Assembly (NCBI GenBank): GCA_029940475.1
Contig: JAPYUT010000020.1
Span: forward strand, 1-59,216
Direction: 5' to 3'
DNA length: 59,216 nucleotides
Source of the DNA: Verrucomicrobiales bacterium
GTDB lineage: Bacteria; Verrucomicrobiota; Verrucomicrobiia; Verrucomicrobiales; DEV007
The notes under the pieces are model-generated. The model had not been told where the DNA came from. It made no database searches and saw only the letters and a program-made list of their open reading frames with translations. The position numbers and the translations under genes were made by a program. Positions 26,834 through 36,983 of the stretch are shown here, piece after piece; position 1 is the stretch's first letter, and each line of letters begins with the position of its first letter.

Positions 26834-27484
26834 TTATTTTTGGCAGACACATATATTATCGAAAGAAACGGGAATCCTTCTGCAAAATTTATTAAGCAGC
26901 GGCATGTAATGACTTACTTCAATAAGTTTCCATGGCAGGGACATTTTTCCTTCTAGGTTTAAGATGGAATTTCCTGGCTCAGTTTTGGCCTTGCTATGGA
27001 AAAAGTCTTTTTCAAGTGATCCAAATAAACATTCAATAATCTTAAGCCCTTTTTCCTGCATTAAAGCCTTCATCCCTTCTGGGTATATCCTCCAACAATC
27101 AACAGGAGCTTCATGATAGGACCAGCTTATTGGGCTGATTATTATGATGATTCCTTTTTTCTTAGTGATTCTTTTTAGTTCATCAACCCACCGCCAAATA
27201 TTCTTGATGTGTTCCATTACTTGACCGGAAAGAACTATATCAAATGTATTGTCTTCAATCGGGTAATTATACTCTTCCTCACTTACAATGTGTAAGGGGT
27301 TGACATGGCCTTGCCCAATATACTTTTCGCCGATGTCTAATGTATGCCATTTCAACGGTGGTATATTTACCAGCTCAGAATAATATGATGGATATCCTGT
27401 TGGGCCGATTTCTAGGACACTTTGGCTTTCTTTGAAATGATGAACCGCATGTTTTTCGAATAGCAGTTTACTGTTTAAATGCAT
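26834..27484 (-). CDS. Class I SAM-dependent methyltransferase, AT-rich
   Basis: 216 residues from ATG 27484 (an upstream in-frame extension is GC-rich, not methyltransferase-like and is rejected). Motif I is SVLEIGPTG, the acidic residue after beta-2 is in HTLDIGE, and DIVLSGQVMEHI matches the post-motif region of Methyltransf_11 proteins. The C-terminal half is Lys-rich (RITKKKGIIIIISP). Base composition is strikingly lower in GC than all neighbours and codon use is AT-biased, suggesting horizontal acquisition, perhaps from a glycan-island gene pool. Such enzymes often act on sugars or polysaccharide precursors; the substrate is unknown. It converges on glnD. Confidence 0.8.
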   Translation of the reverse strand: MHLNSKLLFEKHAVHHFKESQSVLEIGPTGYPSYYSELVNIPPLKWHTLDIGEKYIGQGHVNPLHIVSEEEYNYPIEDNTFDIVLSGQVMEHIKNIWRWVDELKRITKKKGIIIIISPISWSYHEAPVDCWRIYPEGMKALMQEKGLKIIECLFGSLEKDFFHSKAKTEPGNSILNLEGKMSLPWKLIEVSHYMPLLNKFCRRIPVSFDNICVCQK

Positions 27485-27723
27485 AACGATGAATTGGTGC
27501 TGTCGAGCAGGGGCTTGCGGGCATCCATGACCCTGGGACAAAACCCCCGGATGACACATCAATATCCGGGCAAAGGGACAAATTGCACACTATTAAGCAA
27601 TAGTGCCCGGGAAGCCAGGTTGGGTATTCGGGGATACTTCATGCAATAACACCCTTGCCCTGTGCCGCGACTTCCATCAGAATTGTCAATTCATAGCAAC
27701 CGAAAACAATTCCCATTCACACC

Positions 27724-28755
27724 ATGAGCAACCCAGTACCAAAACTCCATAACGCAATGTGGCCCGGCCTTGTCGGCAAAGGCGACGAAGATGGCCAGGA
27801 ACCGCCCATAAGCCTTGAGCGCATGCTGGAACTGACCTCCGCCGCAGAAGTGGCAGGAACCAAGTTCGATGGCATCGACTATTTTCTCTTTTTGCCGCAC
27901 ACCAATCCCGAAGCCAGTGACGATGAACTCAAGGAGATTGCTGATCTCATCGCCGGTCACGGGTTTGATATCGGCTCACTGGTTGCACCGGTCTGGCCGG
28001 GTACTGTCGGTGACTCCGCCATGGGTGACGCAAAGCAGCGCGGTAAATTTCTGGATGCCGTGAGGATGGCCTGTCGGATTGCGAAGGTTTTTAATGAACA
28101 CGGCGCGCGCAAGTATGGTGTCATTCGCATCGACTCCGCGGAATTCGGCGTGGAAAAATGGCGTGAGGACACAGTCGCCAATACCTCTCAAATCGTGGAC
28201 ACCTTCAGGGAAGCCGCCAGGATTGCCGCCGATCATGGCGAACGCCTCGCCGCTGAGGGTGAGATCTGCTGGGCCGGCATGCACAGCTGGAAAGATATGC
28301 TGGACGTGCTGGAGGGCGTTGGTATGCCTGAGTCACTCGGTTTCCAGGCTGACCTCGCACACACCTACCTTTATACCCTCGGTTACAACGCCCCGGAACA
28401 CGCTCTGGTGCAGGAAGGCTACGGTGAAGAGGAATTCTGGTCAGCATATGAACAGATGACGGATAAACTCCGCCCATGGACGATCGACTTCCATGTCGCG
28501 CAAAATGACGGCACAGTTCACGGCGCAGGAACTCACGATAAAACCGGCAAGCACTGCCCTGCTGATGACCCGAACGGAAAACTCGACATCGTCAAGGCTG
28601 CAGGCTATTGGCTGAAAGATGCGCCTGAACGCGGCATCAAACACATCTGCTGGGACGGTTGCATGTTCCCCAATGCAATGCTTGAAACAGGAGCAACCTG
28701 GAACACCATCCTCGACACCATGATTAAGGTTCGCGATACCCACGGATGGACGTAA
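27724..28755 (+). CDS. Sugar phosphate isomerase/epimerase-like TIM-barrel protein
   Basis: 343 residues, no signal peptide. It fits the AP-endonuclease-2/xylose-isomerase-like TIM barrel group: metal-site acids appear at the ends of strands in [22 protein letters not shown] and [13 protein letters not shown], and HICWDG closes the barrel. These enzymes isomerise or epimerise sugars or keto-sugars with a divalent metal. It lies upstream of a transporter and the DUF1549-type region, consistent with use of an imported sugar. The reaction cannot be narrowed further. Confidence 0.8.
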   Translation: MSNPVPKLHNAMWPGLVGKGDEDGQEPPISLERMLELTSAAEVAGTKFDGIDYFLFLPHTNPEASDDELKEIADLIAGHGFDIGSLVAPVWPGTVGDSAMGDAKQRGKFLDAVRMACRIAKVFNEHGARKYGVIRIDSAEFGVEKWREDTVANTSQIVDTFREAARIAADHGERLAAEGEICWAGMHSWKDMLDVLEGVGMPESLGFQADLAHTYLYTLGYNAPEHALVQEGYGEEEFWSAYEQMTDKLRPWTIDFHVAQNDGTVHGAGTHDKTGKHCPADDPNGKLDIVKAAGYWLKDAPERGIKHICWDGCMFPNAMLETGATWNTILDTMIKVRDTHGWT

Positions 28756-28900
28756 AAAATCGGCGCCTCCCTGAAAAAAATCGCCAATCCCAAGTTACTG
28801 TGGAAGTCACAGGTAAAGAGCTGCCCGCGACCCGTCCCGGTTACTTGCAGGTAAATAGCAGCACCCCGGGATCCGTCACGGTTGTTAACACCAAGCCTGC

Positions 28901-29803
28901 GTGCCGCGCGACTACGTAAAGCTCCATTTTGTTGTCATCCTCTGGGGATTCACCGCCATCCTCGGTCGATTAATCAATCTTGAGAGCCTGGTCATTGTCA
29001 CTTACCGGGTTGGCGCAGCCGGCCTGATGCTGGCGATCCTCGTCGTTGGCCTGAGAATACCCGGTGCCAGCGGTGCCAAGGTGAAAATACTCCTTATAGC
29101 CAATGGTCTTCTGCTTGGACTACACTGGACACTGTTCTTTCTCGCCGTTGAAATAGCGAATGTTTCAGTATGCATGATCGGCATGGCAACAGCCACGCTC
29201 TGGACCGCCTTCCTGGAACCTCTGCTCATTAAGGAGCGGCGTTTTCATGCCTACAATGTCGCAATAGGTATCGTGATGATCGGTGCCATCACAATCATTG
29301 CCGGTAGTGATTTCCAATACATGAAGGGTCTGCTGGTTGCCGTGGCATCAGCAGGCGTTGCCACCATCTTCTCGATCTTCAACAGCCGCTTTTCCAAAAA
29401 TCATCATCATTATGTGATTGCCCTTCACCAGATGACTGGTGCCACCCTGTTTGGCATAGTGGCAATTGCAATAGTCACTTTAACGCGCGGCAACCTGCCC
29501 AACCTCATGCCCTCCCTGGCAGATGCCGGATGGCTTCTTCTACTCGCCTCCTTTTGTACCGTATACGCATATGCCCAGTATATTGAATTAATGAAGCGAT
29601 TGACTGTTTTCACGATCCACCTGGCTTATAACCTTGAACCGGTTTACGGCATTACCCTGGCCGCCATTTTTTTCAAGGAACATCAACAACTGAGCCCCAT
29701 GTTCTACCTCGGGTCAGCAATTATCCTGCTGACGGTTGTTGTCCATCCCTTTATTGCGCGAAGCCGGTGGCACCATTACCCGGAGCTTGAACCGAAATCC
29801 TAA
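28901..29803 (+). CDS. EamA/DMT family transporter
   Basis: 300 residues with about ten hydrophobic segments arranged as two EamA repeats (the second begins near residue 150, VAVASAGVATIFSIFNS). The best start is GTG 28901, since no in-frame ATG precedes the first membrane helix. The family exports amino acids or other metabolites across the inner membrane; no substrate can be assigned. The cytochrome-WD40 gene follows after 18 bp, so co-transcription is possible. Confidence 0.8.
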   Translation: MPRDYVKLHFVVILWGFTAILGRLINLESLVIVTYRVGAAGLMLAILVVGLRIPGASGAKVKILLIANGLLLGLHWTLFFLAVEIANVSVCMIGMATATLWTAFLEPLLIKERRFHAYNVAIGIVMIGAITIIAGSDFQYMKGLLVAVASAGVATIFSIFNSRFSKNHHHYVIALHQMTGATLFGIVAIAIVTLTRGNLPNLMPSLADAGWLLLLASFCTVYAYAQYIELMKRLTVFTIHLAYNLEPVYGITLAAIFFKEHQQLSPMFYLGSAIILLTVVVHPFIARSRWHHYPELEPKS

Positions 29804-29821
29804 ATCAACTAGCATACCCTG

Positions 29822-31309
29822 ATGAAATTTTTGATCGCGATAACGGCTTTTTCCCATTTTGCCCTGCAGGCCGGTCACTGTGCCCCGGAAAAGACCAATT
29901 CCCAGGTCAGCTATTACAAGGACGTCCGTCCGGTTTTCCAGGCCAACTGCCAGGGTTGCCACCAACCGTCCAAGGCCAAGGGGAAATACATCATGACCGA
30001 TTTCGCCAAGCTCCTTGCCGGCGGCGAGAGCGATGATCCGGCAATTGTCGCCGGCAAACCAGCTGAAAGCTACCTCTTGGAACTGATCACCCCGGTTGAC
30101 GGCAAAGCGGAGATGCCAAAGAAAAAGGATCCGCTCCACGAAACTGAAATTGCCCTGGTAAAACGATGGATTTCCGAGGGCGCCAAGGATGATACGCCGG
30201 AGGGCGCCAAGGAGCGTTACTCGGCAGAAAATCCCCCTGAATACATCCTGCCTCCGGTAATCACCTCACTGGACTATTCACCGGACGGGACTCTGCTGGC
30301 GATCCCCGGTTTCCATGAAGTCATTCTTTACAAGGCTGATGGGTCAGGAATGGTGGCACGCCTTGTGGGACTCTCAGAGAGAATCGAGTCCATTGCCTTC
30401 TCGCCTGACGGGAAAAAACTTGCTGTCACCGGCGGCTTACCCGCACGCATGGGAGAAGTACAGATCTGGGATGTTGAAAAACACAATCTGATCCTGTCGG
30501 TGCCGGTCACCTTCGATACCGTGTTCGGCGGCAGTTGGTCGCCGGACGGCAAGATGGTGGCTTTCGGGTGCACTGACAATACAGTGCGGGCCATCAACGC
30601 GGAGACCGGCAAGCAGGTGCTGTTCATGGGAAGCCACAACGACTGGCCAATCGACACCGTCTTCTCGACCAAGGGTGACTACCTGGTCTCGGTGGGTCGC
30701 GACATGAGCGCAAAGCTGACAAAAGTTGATGAGCAGCGCTTTATCGACAACATCACCTCAATAACGCCAAAAGCACTCAAGGGAGGAATCCTCTCGGTGA
30801 CCCGGCACCCGTCACGCGACGAAGTCCTTTTTGGCGGGGCTGATGGCATCCCTAAAATCTACCGCATGCAACGGGTCAAAAAACGCGAGATAGGGGATGA
30901 TTCCAACCAACTCTGGAACCTTCCGCCACTGAAAGGGCGTATATTCGCAGTCGACTGGAGCCTGGACGGTAAACTGATTGCCGCGGGCAGCAGCCTTGAC
31001 GGCAAAGGAGCGGTGCACATCTACGGCATCAATCCCGAATACAAGGTCCCCGGAGACATTGACGGGATCATTAAAAAACCTGTCCAGAACCGTAACGACG
31101 GGGAACGCAAGAAACTCAGTGATTACTTCAACAACGGGATTAAGACCTTGGCTAAAATAGATTTAATAAACTCAGGCATCTACGCCATGGCCTTTACCCC
31201 CAACGGAGCCCGTCTCGCGGCGGCAGGATCCGATGGACACATTAGAATCTACGGCACAGCAAATGGCAATCAGGTCGCTGATTTCATCCCGGTAGCGCTG
31301 AAACCCTGA
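29822..31309 (+). CDS. Secreted c-type cytochrome domain / WD40 propeller protein
   Basis: 495 residues. A short signal-like N-terminus is followed by a planctomycete-type cytochrome domain with heme motif CQGCH (Cys43, Cys46, His47) and the usual EMPKKKDPLHETE segment. From about residue 135, WD40-type repeats follow (DYSPDGTLLAIPG, AFSPDGKKLAVTG, SWSPDGKMVAFG, AFTPNGARLAAAG). Periplasmic. The family regularly accompanies DUF1549/DUF1553 and DUF1501 genes, as here (next gene 174 bp downstream), and is thought to belong to the same redox assembly. Confidence 0.9.
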   Translation: MKFLIAITAFSHFALQAGHCAPEKTNSQVSYYKDVRPVFQANCQGCHQPSKAKGKYIMTDFAKLLAGGESDDPAIVAGKPAESYLLELITPVDGKAEMPKKKDPLHETEIALVKRWISEGAKDDTPEGAKERYSAENPPEYILPPVITSLDYSPDGTLLAIPGFHEVILYKADGSGMVARLVGLSERIESIAFSPDGKKLAVTGGLPARMGEVQIWDVEKHNLILSVPVTFDTVFGGSWSPDGKMVAFGCTDNTVRAINAETGKQVLFMGSHNDWPIDTVFSTKGDYLVSVGRDMSAKLTKVDEQRFIDNITSITPKALKGGILSVTRHPSRDEVLFGGADGIPKIYRMQRVKKREIGDDSNQLWNLPPLKGRIFAVDWSLDGKLIAAGSSLDGKGAVHIYGINPEYKVPGDIDGIIKKPVQNRNDGERKKLSDYFNNGIKTLAKIDLINSGIYAMAFTPNGARLAAAGSDGHIRIYGTANGNQVADFIPVALKP

Positions 31310-31483
31310 ACCTCTGCTTGAACGGCAGCATCGCGGTAAAGTCATGGTAATCTGCCGCCAACAGCCCAAGAAACCACTCCTTGATACGGATATTCCAGGT
31401 TAAAGCGTTGAGAACGGTCAACTGGTAATTGAAAATCGCACCTTGCTCCCGCAAACCTATCCCCCTACTCTTCCCAAGCAGCA

Positions 31484-34400
31484 ATGAAACTCATATTTTC
31501 CAGCGCAGCGATCTTGGTTGCCACGTTCTTGACCGCCGTGACAGCGCAGGAAACACCCGTGATACTACAGGTAGAATCACTCTCGGTCTCGCCTCCAAAG
31601 ATTCATCTGGATTCTCCCGTCGCATACAGCCAACTCATTGCCACCGCCAAGCTTACAACCGGCAATTCCATTGATGTCACCCGGCTTGCTGACATCACCG
31701 TGAAGGGTGACTCCGTGACCGTGACCGATCTTGGCATCGTTGAAGGTGCCAAAAACGGCAAGGCAACCGTTGTAATCAACCTCAAGGACAAGAGTATCTC
31801 AATCCCTGTCACTGTCTCGGGAATCGGGGACGACATTCAGGCCGATTACATCCGCGATGTAATGCCCGTGATTTCCCGTCTCGGCTGCAACGCGGGAACC
31901 TGCCATGGAGCCAAGGACGGTAAAAACGGCTTCAAGCTTTCCTTGCGCGGCTATGATCCAATATATGACATCCGGGCACTGACTGATGACCTCGGCGCCC
32001 GCCGTGTTAACGTTGCCGCCCCCGATTCAAGCCTGATGCTGCTCAAGGCGACAGGCGCGGTGCCTCACGAAGGTGCCCAGGTTACCAAGCTGGACTCCAA
32101 CTACTACCAGATCCTGCGCGCATGGATTGCAGGCGGGGTTAAATTTGAACCCTCCACCTCACGCGTCACAAAGATCGAGGTTTCCCCGACGAACCCGGTC
32201 GTGCAGACTATCGGAACCCGGCAACAGATGCGTGTCATCGCAACTTATGCCGACGGGCTTGTTCGTGATGTAACGCGGGAGGCTTTCGTGGCAAGCGGAA
32301 ACGCTGAAGTGGCGGAACCTGAAAAGGGCAAGCCGGCACTGATTACGACATTACGCAGAGGAGAAGCTCCAATCCTTGTCCGCTTTGAGGGCAACTATGC
32401 CGCAACCACGGTCACCGTCATGGGCGATCGTGAGGGCTTCACCTGGCAGGCGCCACCGACCAACAACCGCATTGATGAATTGGTCGCCGCAAAATGGCAA
32501 CGAATGAAGATCCTGCCCTCCGGTCTCTGTGACGACTATGAGTTCATTCGCCGGGCTTACCTCGATATCACCGGACTCCCGCCCTCAGCACAGTCCGTCC
32601 TGGAATTTGTCGGGGATCAGCAACCACAGCGCAAGAAGCGTGAGGCACTTATCGACAAGCTGATCGGTTCCGAGGAATACATTAGCCAGTGGACCAACAA
32701 GTGGGCCGACCTTATGCAGGTAAACCGTAAGTTCCTGGGGACAGAGGGAGCCCTTGGCCTGCGTGACTGGATTCGCGGCAAGGTCAAGGCCAACACCCCT
32801 TACAACGAGTTTGTTCAGCAAATCATCACCGCCACAGGATCCAACAAAACCAACCCCGCCGCCGCCTATTTCAAAATCCTGCGTACACCGGAAACCCTGA
32901 TGGAGAACACGACGCATCTTTTCCTGGCAACCCGTTTCAACTGTAACAAATGCCACGATCATCCTTTTGAACGCTGGACACAGGATCAGTATTATCAGCT
33001 CGCAGCCTACTTCGCGCAGGTGGAACGCAAGCAGGACCCGGCATCGGGAAAGAAAAAAATAGGCGGCACGGCAGTTGAGGGGGCAAAGCCTCTATATGAA
33101 ATGATCTCCGACAAGAATGACGGGGAAGTCAAACACGAGCGCACCGGCCAAGTCGCAGCGCCGTCTTTCCCCTATCCTGTGCAATTTAAGCTTGGGGATA
33201 ATAAAACCCGGCGTGAATCGCTGGCAGGATGGATCACCTCCCCGGACAACCAGTATTTTTCCTCAAGTTACGTCAACCGTCTCTGGGGCTACATGCTTGG
33301 CACAGGAATCATAGAACCTCTCGATGATATCCGTGCAGGCAACCCGCCGAGCAACCCGGAATTACTCAACTACCTAGGCCAGGAATTCATCGATAGCGGG
33401 TTCAACGTACAGCACATGCTGCGCTTGATTTGCAAGTCACGCACCTATCAGCTCTCAATTGCGACCAATAAGTGGAACCATGACGACACCATCAACTTCT
33501 CCCACGCCAAGGCACGCCGCCTGCCGGCCGAGGTGCTGTACGACACCATTTATACCACCCTTGGAGCTCAGCAAAAACTGCCCGGCGTCCCTGCCGGCAC
33601 CCGCGCAGCGGAACTCCCGGATGTCGGGATCAAGCTCCCCGACGGTTTTCTCGACACCGCCGGCCGCCCGGTTCGTGAAAGCGCCTGCGAATGTGAGCGC
33701 AACAGCGGGCTGCAACTCGGCCCGATCATGGCGCTGGTTTCCGGCCCAACAGTTGGCAATGCGATCAGTGACCAGAACAACATCCTTCCAAAACTCGTCA
33801 AGGGCACTGATGACAACCGTAAGCTGGTGAACGAGATCTTCCTGCGCCTCCTCTCGCGACCCGCCACTGATGATGAACTCACCTCCAGCGTGTCGCTGAT
33901 TGATAATATCGAAACTGAGCACCAGGCCCTGATTGCATCGCTGGCAACCCGTGAAGCGGAGCTGAAAGTTGAAATGGAAAAAGCCGAGGCCGAGCGGCAG
34001 GCGGGAATCGCCGCCGCCAAGGATGCCCTGAAACAATACCAGGCCGGCGTCGCCGAACGCGAAGCCAAACTGGACAGGGAGCAGGCTGCCCGCATCACTG
34101 CCGCCGAGAAGAAACTCAAGGAATTTGAAGGCTCTCTTCCCGGGAAAATAGCCGCATGGTCAAAGGCCAGCAGTGATGATTCCTCCTGGCAGGTGATTAC
34201 GCCGATTGCCTTCAACGCCACCAGCGGTTCACGGCTGGAGCTTGAGAATGACAGTTCAATTTATGCTTCCGGCAAGAGCGCCCGGGGCAAATACAATGTT
34301 TTCGGTACTACCGAGATGAAAAACATTACAGGTATTCGCATTGAAGCGCTTCCCGACGACCGCCTGCCAAAGAAGGGCCCCGGGCGCGCTGATAACGATG

Positions 34401-35512
34401 GCAACTTTGTGCTCACCGAGTTTGAGGTATTCAGCACGCCGACTCCCGCCAACGAAGACTGGAAAGCAGTGAAAATCTGGACCTTTGACAAACCTGGCGA
34501 TGCCCAGGGATGGGGCCGCGCAAGCCAGGCCGACTTGAATGTGGAAAACGGTAGCCTGAAACTCGTCAGCAAGGGTAATGATCCATCCCTGACGGCGGAT
34601 GTCGCTGCCGCTGCCGGCAGTTTCATGCTCGACATGAAGGCCGAGTTCCCCGGTGAGGGCAAAGCACACGCTCAGCTCTTCTGGACCACCAAGAAGGACG
34701 GCGCAATCAGCGAGACGCGCTCGACTCGGATCACCTTGGCCCGTGGCAAGAAAGGCTGGGAGAATTACCGCTTCTATTTTGAAACTGATGCTGAGCTGAC
34801 ATCAATCAGGCTCGACCCGGTGGACAACAAATCCGATCTCTTCATTGATGCCCTCAGGTTGCGCCGAGCCGATTCTCCCAAGTTGCAAAAATTCGCTCTG
34901 GAAAACGCCAGGGCTGACTTCAGCCAAGTTAACTACCCGGTGGCGAGCGCAATTGATGGTAACCGTGGGGACAGTAACAACGGCTGGGGCATCGCGCCAC
35001 AAATGGGAAAACCCCACACCGCTACCTTTGAAGTGAAGGGATTGCCTGAAAATAACGACCGGCGCCTGCTGCGCTTTGACCTCGACCAGCAATACAAGGG
35101 CAACAGGTGGAGCATCGGCCGTTTCCGTATCTCAATCACCAATTCCCCGAAGCCGATCAACTCCGGTCTGCCGGGAAACATCACCGGGATCCTTGCCAAG
35201 GCGGAAGGCGCCCGGACGGAACAGGACAAGGCCGAACTCACCAAGTATTACCGTGAGAATAATTCTGACCTGAAAAATCTTGTGCAGGCAGTGGCTGACG
35301 CCGGGAAAGCGCGGGAACGTGATCCAAAACTCACCGATCTTGAAACCAGGATTGCAGTTGCTGAGAGTCCGCTCCCGGTCGATTCCACCTTGGCACAATT
35401 GCGCAAAGACATTGCCTTGAGCGAACAGCAGAACAACCAGAAACGACTCACCGGCGCACAGGATATCGCCTGGGCAATCATCAACACCCCCGCATTCCTC
35501 TTTAACCGTTAA
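31484..35512 (+). CDS. Large secreted DUF1549/DUF1553 protein with Ig-like domain
   Basis: 1342 residues. A signal peptide (to about residue 21) leads into an Ig-like/BIG2-type domain (~25-115). The next segment carries the cysteine motif LGCNAGTCHG (Cys135, Cys140, His141), a C-x4-C-H variant rather than the usual C-x2-C-H. DUF1549 follows (~330-490, ending at FNCNKCHDHPFERW) and then DUF1553. After a long coiled coil (~800-880, rich in Glu/Ala/Lys), beta modules occupy the C-terminal ~450 residues. It is the larger paralogue type of the 7492-10434 protein. Role: periplasmic, redox-linked, reaction unknown. Confidence 0.9.
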   Translation: MKLIFSSAAILVATFLTAVTAQETPVILQVESLSVSPPKIHLDSPVAYSQLIATAKLTTGNSIDVTRLADITVKGDSVTVTDLGIVEGAKNGKATVVINLKDKSISIPVTVSGIGDDIQADYIRDVMPVISRLGCNAGTCHGAKDGKNGFKLSLRGYDPIYDIRALTDDLGARRVNVAAPDSSLMLLKATGAVPHEGAQVTKLDSNYYQILRAWIAGGVKFEPSTSRVTKIEVSPTNPVVQTIGTRQQMRVIATYADGLVRDVTREAFVASGNAEVAEPEKGKPALITTLRRGEAPILVRFEGNYAATTVTVMGDREGFTWQAPPTNNRIDELVAAKWQRMKILPSGLCDDYEFIRRAYLDITGLPPSAQSVLEFVGDQQPQRKKREALIDKLIGSEEYISQWTNKWADLMQVNRKFLGTEGALGLRDWIRGKVKANTPYNEFVQQIITATGSNKTNPAAAYFKILRTPETLMENTTHLFLATRFNCNKCHDHPFERWTQDQYYQLAAYFAQVERKQDPASGKKKIGGTAVEGAKPLYEMISDKNDGEVKHERTGQVAAPSFPYPVQFKLGDNKTRRESLAGWITSPDNQYFSSSYVNRLWGYMLGTGIIEPLDDIRAGNPPSNPELLNYLGQEFIDSGFNVQHMLRLICKSRTYQLSIATNKWNHDDTINFSHAKARRLPAEVLYDTIYTTLGAQQKLPGVPAGTRAAELPDVGIKLPDGFLDTAGRPVRESACECERNSGLQLGPIMALVSGPTVGNAISDQNNILPKLVKGTDDNRKLVNEIFLRLLSRPATDDELTSSVSLIDNIETEHQALIASLATREAELKVEMEKAEAERQAGIAAAKDALKQYQAGVAEREAKLDREQAARITAAEKKLKEFEGSLPGKIAAWSKASSDDSSWQVITPIAFNATSGSRLELENDSSIYASGKSARGKYNVFGTTEMKNITGIRIEALPDDRLPKKGPGRADNDGNFVLTEFEVFSTPTPANEDWKAVKIWTFDKPGDAQGWGRASQADLNVENGSLKLVSKGNDPSLTADVAAAAGSFMLDMKAEFPGEGKAHAQLFWTTKKDGAISETRSTRITLARGKKGWENYRFYFETDAELTSIRLDPVDNKSDLFIDALRLRRADSPKLQKFALENARADFSQVNYPVASAIDGNRGDSNNGWGIAPQMGKPHTATFEVKGLPENNDRRLLRFDLDQQYKGNRWSIGRFRISITNSPKPINSGLPGNITGILAKAEGARTEQDKAELTKYYRENNSDLKNLVQAVADAGKARERDPKLTDLETRIAVAESPLPVDSTLAQLRKDIALSEQQNNQKRLTGAQDIAWAIINTPAFLFNR

Positions 35513-35558
35513 GCCCTTCTTCCCGGGGAGAAACAGACCCGCAGGAGGTCGATTCCCA

Positions 35559-36974
35559 TTACTTCCGGTTTGACGCTGGAGGGCGCGGACGGTCACGGGA
35601 GTTACCCGCGCGTCCGAGATGTTTGTCCATCTCCTCCCTGCTTACAGCACCATTGCCGTCGGTATCCATCAGTTTGAAGCGCTCGATCATCGGTCCGCGT
35701 GCCTCACCCCGGGAGATTACGCCGTCCCTGTCGGCATCCATTCGAGCAAACAACTGCTCCGCGTCAGGCTTGCTCCGCTGTGCAAATCCACCCCGGCCAC
35801 CGGGCCGCTGTCGCCGGTCAAAACCTCCTTTAGCACCGGCAGAACGCACGCTGCCGGCATCCCGGTCACGCCTGAGTTCAATCCTGTATTGATGACTCAC
35901 TGCCCGGCACCAGCCCTCATCATCATCACAGGCGTAATAATAGACCTCAAGTTCCAGTGGTTGATCAATTCCCCCGTTTTCGGAATCGACCTCCAGCAGA
36001 AACTCACGCGGATCAATGTCCGAGGGAGCTTCAACTTTCGGAGCAACGCCTTTACTCATGCTCAGCTTGACACCCTTCGGAGCCTTGATCTCAAAGCGCA
36101 GGGGATCAGCCAGGTTGTTCCAGTGCACGGTATGGACAGGATCCAGGTGAAAACCGATGTGTAACTTGCCCTTGCCTTCAGTGAGTAAACCCCGATCTGC
36201 CTCGGCACGCAGCTTGGCATAAAAAATTTCCTGCTTCCCGCCCTTCTCATCCTTTTTCATTACCGGCCGGGCAATCACTGCCGTAACACCCTCGGGTTTC
36301 TCCACCCTTGGCACAATACCGCTGGCAATCCTGCTTGTGGGTGCGGTTTGCGGTTTGCGGTCAAGCTCAGAGGGACTGGTAACAGTCTTTGTTTTACCCG
36401 CGAACTTCTCCAGGTCCGCCCTCAGCATTTCAGGATCACTCCAACTGCGGGCAACAAGAAATTTTCCTTGCGGGGAAATGATGAATTCTGAATTCGGACG
36501 GTCACCGAGGGCATGCTTAAGGTCGTTAGACATCGTGTCTGCCAACCATGGGATTCGCGTGTCGAGTTGCCTGCGGGCGGCGGCTACATGCGCCAGCCGC
36601 TCCTCAATGGTAACGGGTTGCACGAGCCGGTCACGTTCCGGATGGGCAAGAGATTTATAGACATAGTAAAAAGCCACTTCCTCACTCTTCTCCTTGTAGT
36701 CATGATAGATCGCCTCCAGACCGGAAACATTGCGCAGGAAGGGGGGTCAGGTCAGGCAGCCAAACACGATCACCGCATGTCGACCCTTGAGTTTCTCTCG
36801 CAGCGGGAAACTCTCACCCCGCTCATCAAAAACGCTGATCTCAGGGATCAAGCTGCCAACCTTGGGCATATTCTCGCCTCCTCCACGCCTGCGCTCACTA
36901 CCCTGCCCTGCGGCAACGGCCTGGAACACAAGAGAAACTAACAGTAAAGCTGGAACTCGAACTCGAAATCGCAT
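35559..36974 (-). CDS. Deiodinase-like thioredoxin-fold selenoprotein with EF-hands (UGA read as Sec)
   Basis: An in-frame TGA at 36749-36747 interrupts one continuous frame. Read through as Sec it gives 471 residues from ATG 36974, chosen because it starts the signal peptide MRFRVRVPALLLVSLVFQ (in-frame ATGs at 36980, 36986 and 36992 are alternatives). The Sec lies in FGCLTUPPFL, matching the T-U-P-P-F site of iodothyronine deiodinases and bacterial deiodinase-like redoxins. Family-typical sequence continues after it (EAIYHDYK, FYYVYKSLAHPER), so this is not a decayed gene. A DsbD-like beta domain follows (YYYACDDDEGWCRAVSHQY), then two EF-hands (DADRDGVISRGE, DTDGNGAVSREE). A hairpin fitting bacterial SECIS rules lies 24 nt after the TGA. 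Probably a periplasmic redox enzyme of unknown substrate. It lies between, and opposite to, the DUF1549 and DUF1501 genes. Ordinary gene calling would give only a truncated piece. Confidence 0.85.
36711..36729 (-). promoter_or_regulatory. Candidate bacterial SECIS element of the deiodinase-like gene
   Basis: In the mRNA, UGUUUCC and GGAGGCG form a 7-bp stem (with G-U pairs) around the loop GGUCU. The loop begins 24 nt after the UGA. A short loop with G in its first two positions, 16-37 nt from the UGA, is what bacterial SECIS elements require, and GGUCU is the apical sequence I recall from E. coli fdhF. Confidence 0.7.
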
Positions 36975-36983
36975 CCTCATATC

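Noticed and set aside
27485-27562. N-terminal extension of the methyltransferase
   Set aside because: The added 26 codons are GC-rich, unlike the gene, and precede the family's first strand with no matching sequence.
31284-31484. 66-codon minus-strand frame in the gap before the large DUF1549 gene
   Set aside because: It overlaps the WD40 gene end, has no start context or recognisable family, and its apparent protein-like look is not enough; it might be a gene remnant.
36677-36749. Frameshift or nonsense mutation making the thioredoxin-like gene a pseudogene
   Set aside because: The frame is unchanged across a single TGA, the sequence after it is well conserved in type, the codon falls on the catalytic residue and a SECIS-like hairpin follows.
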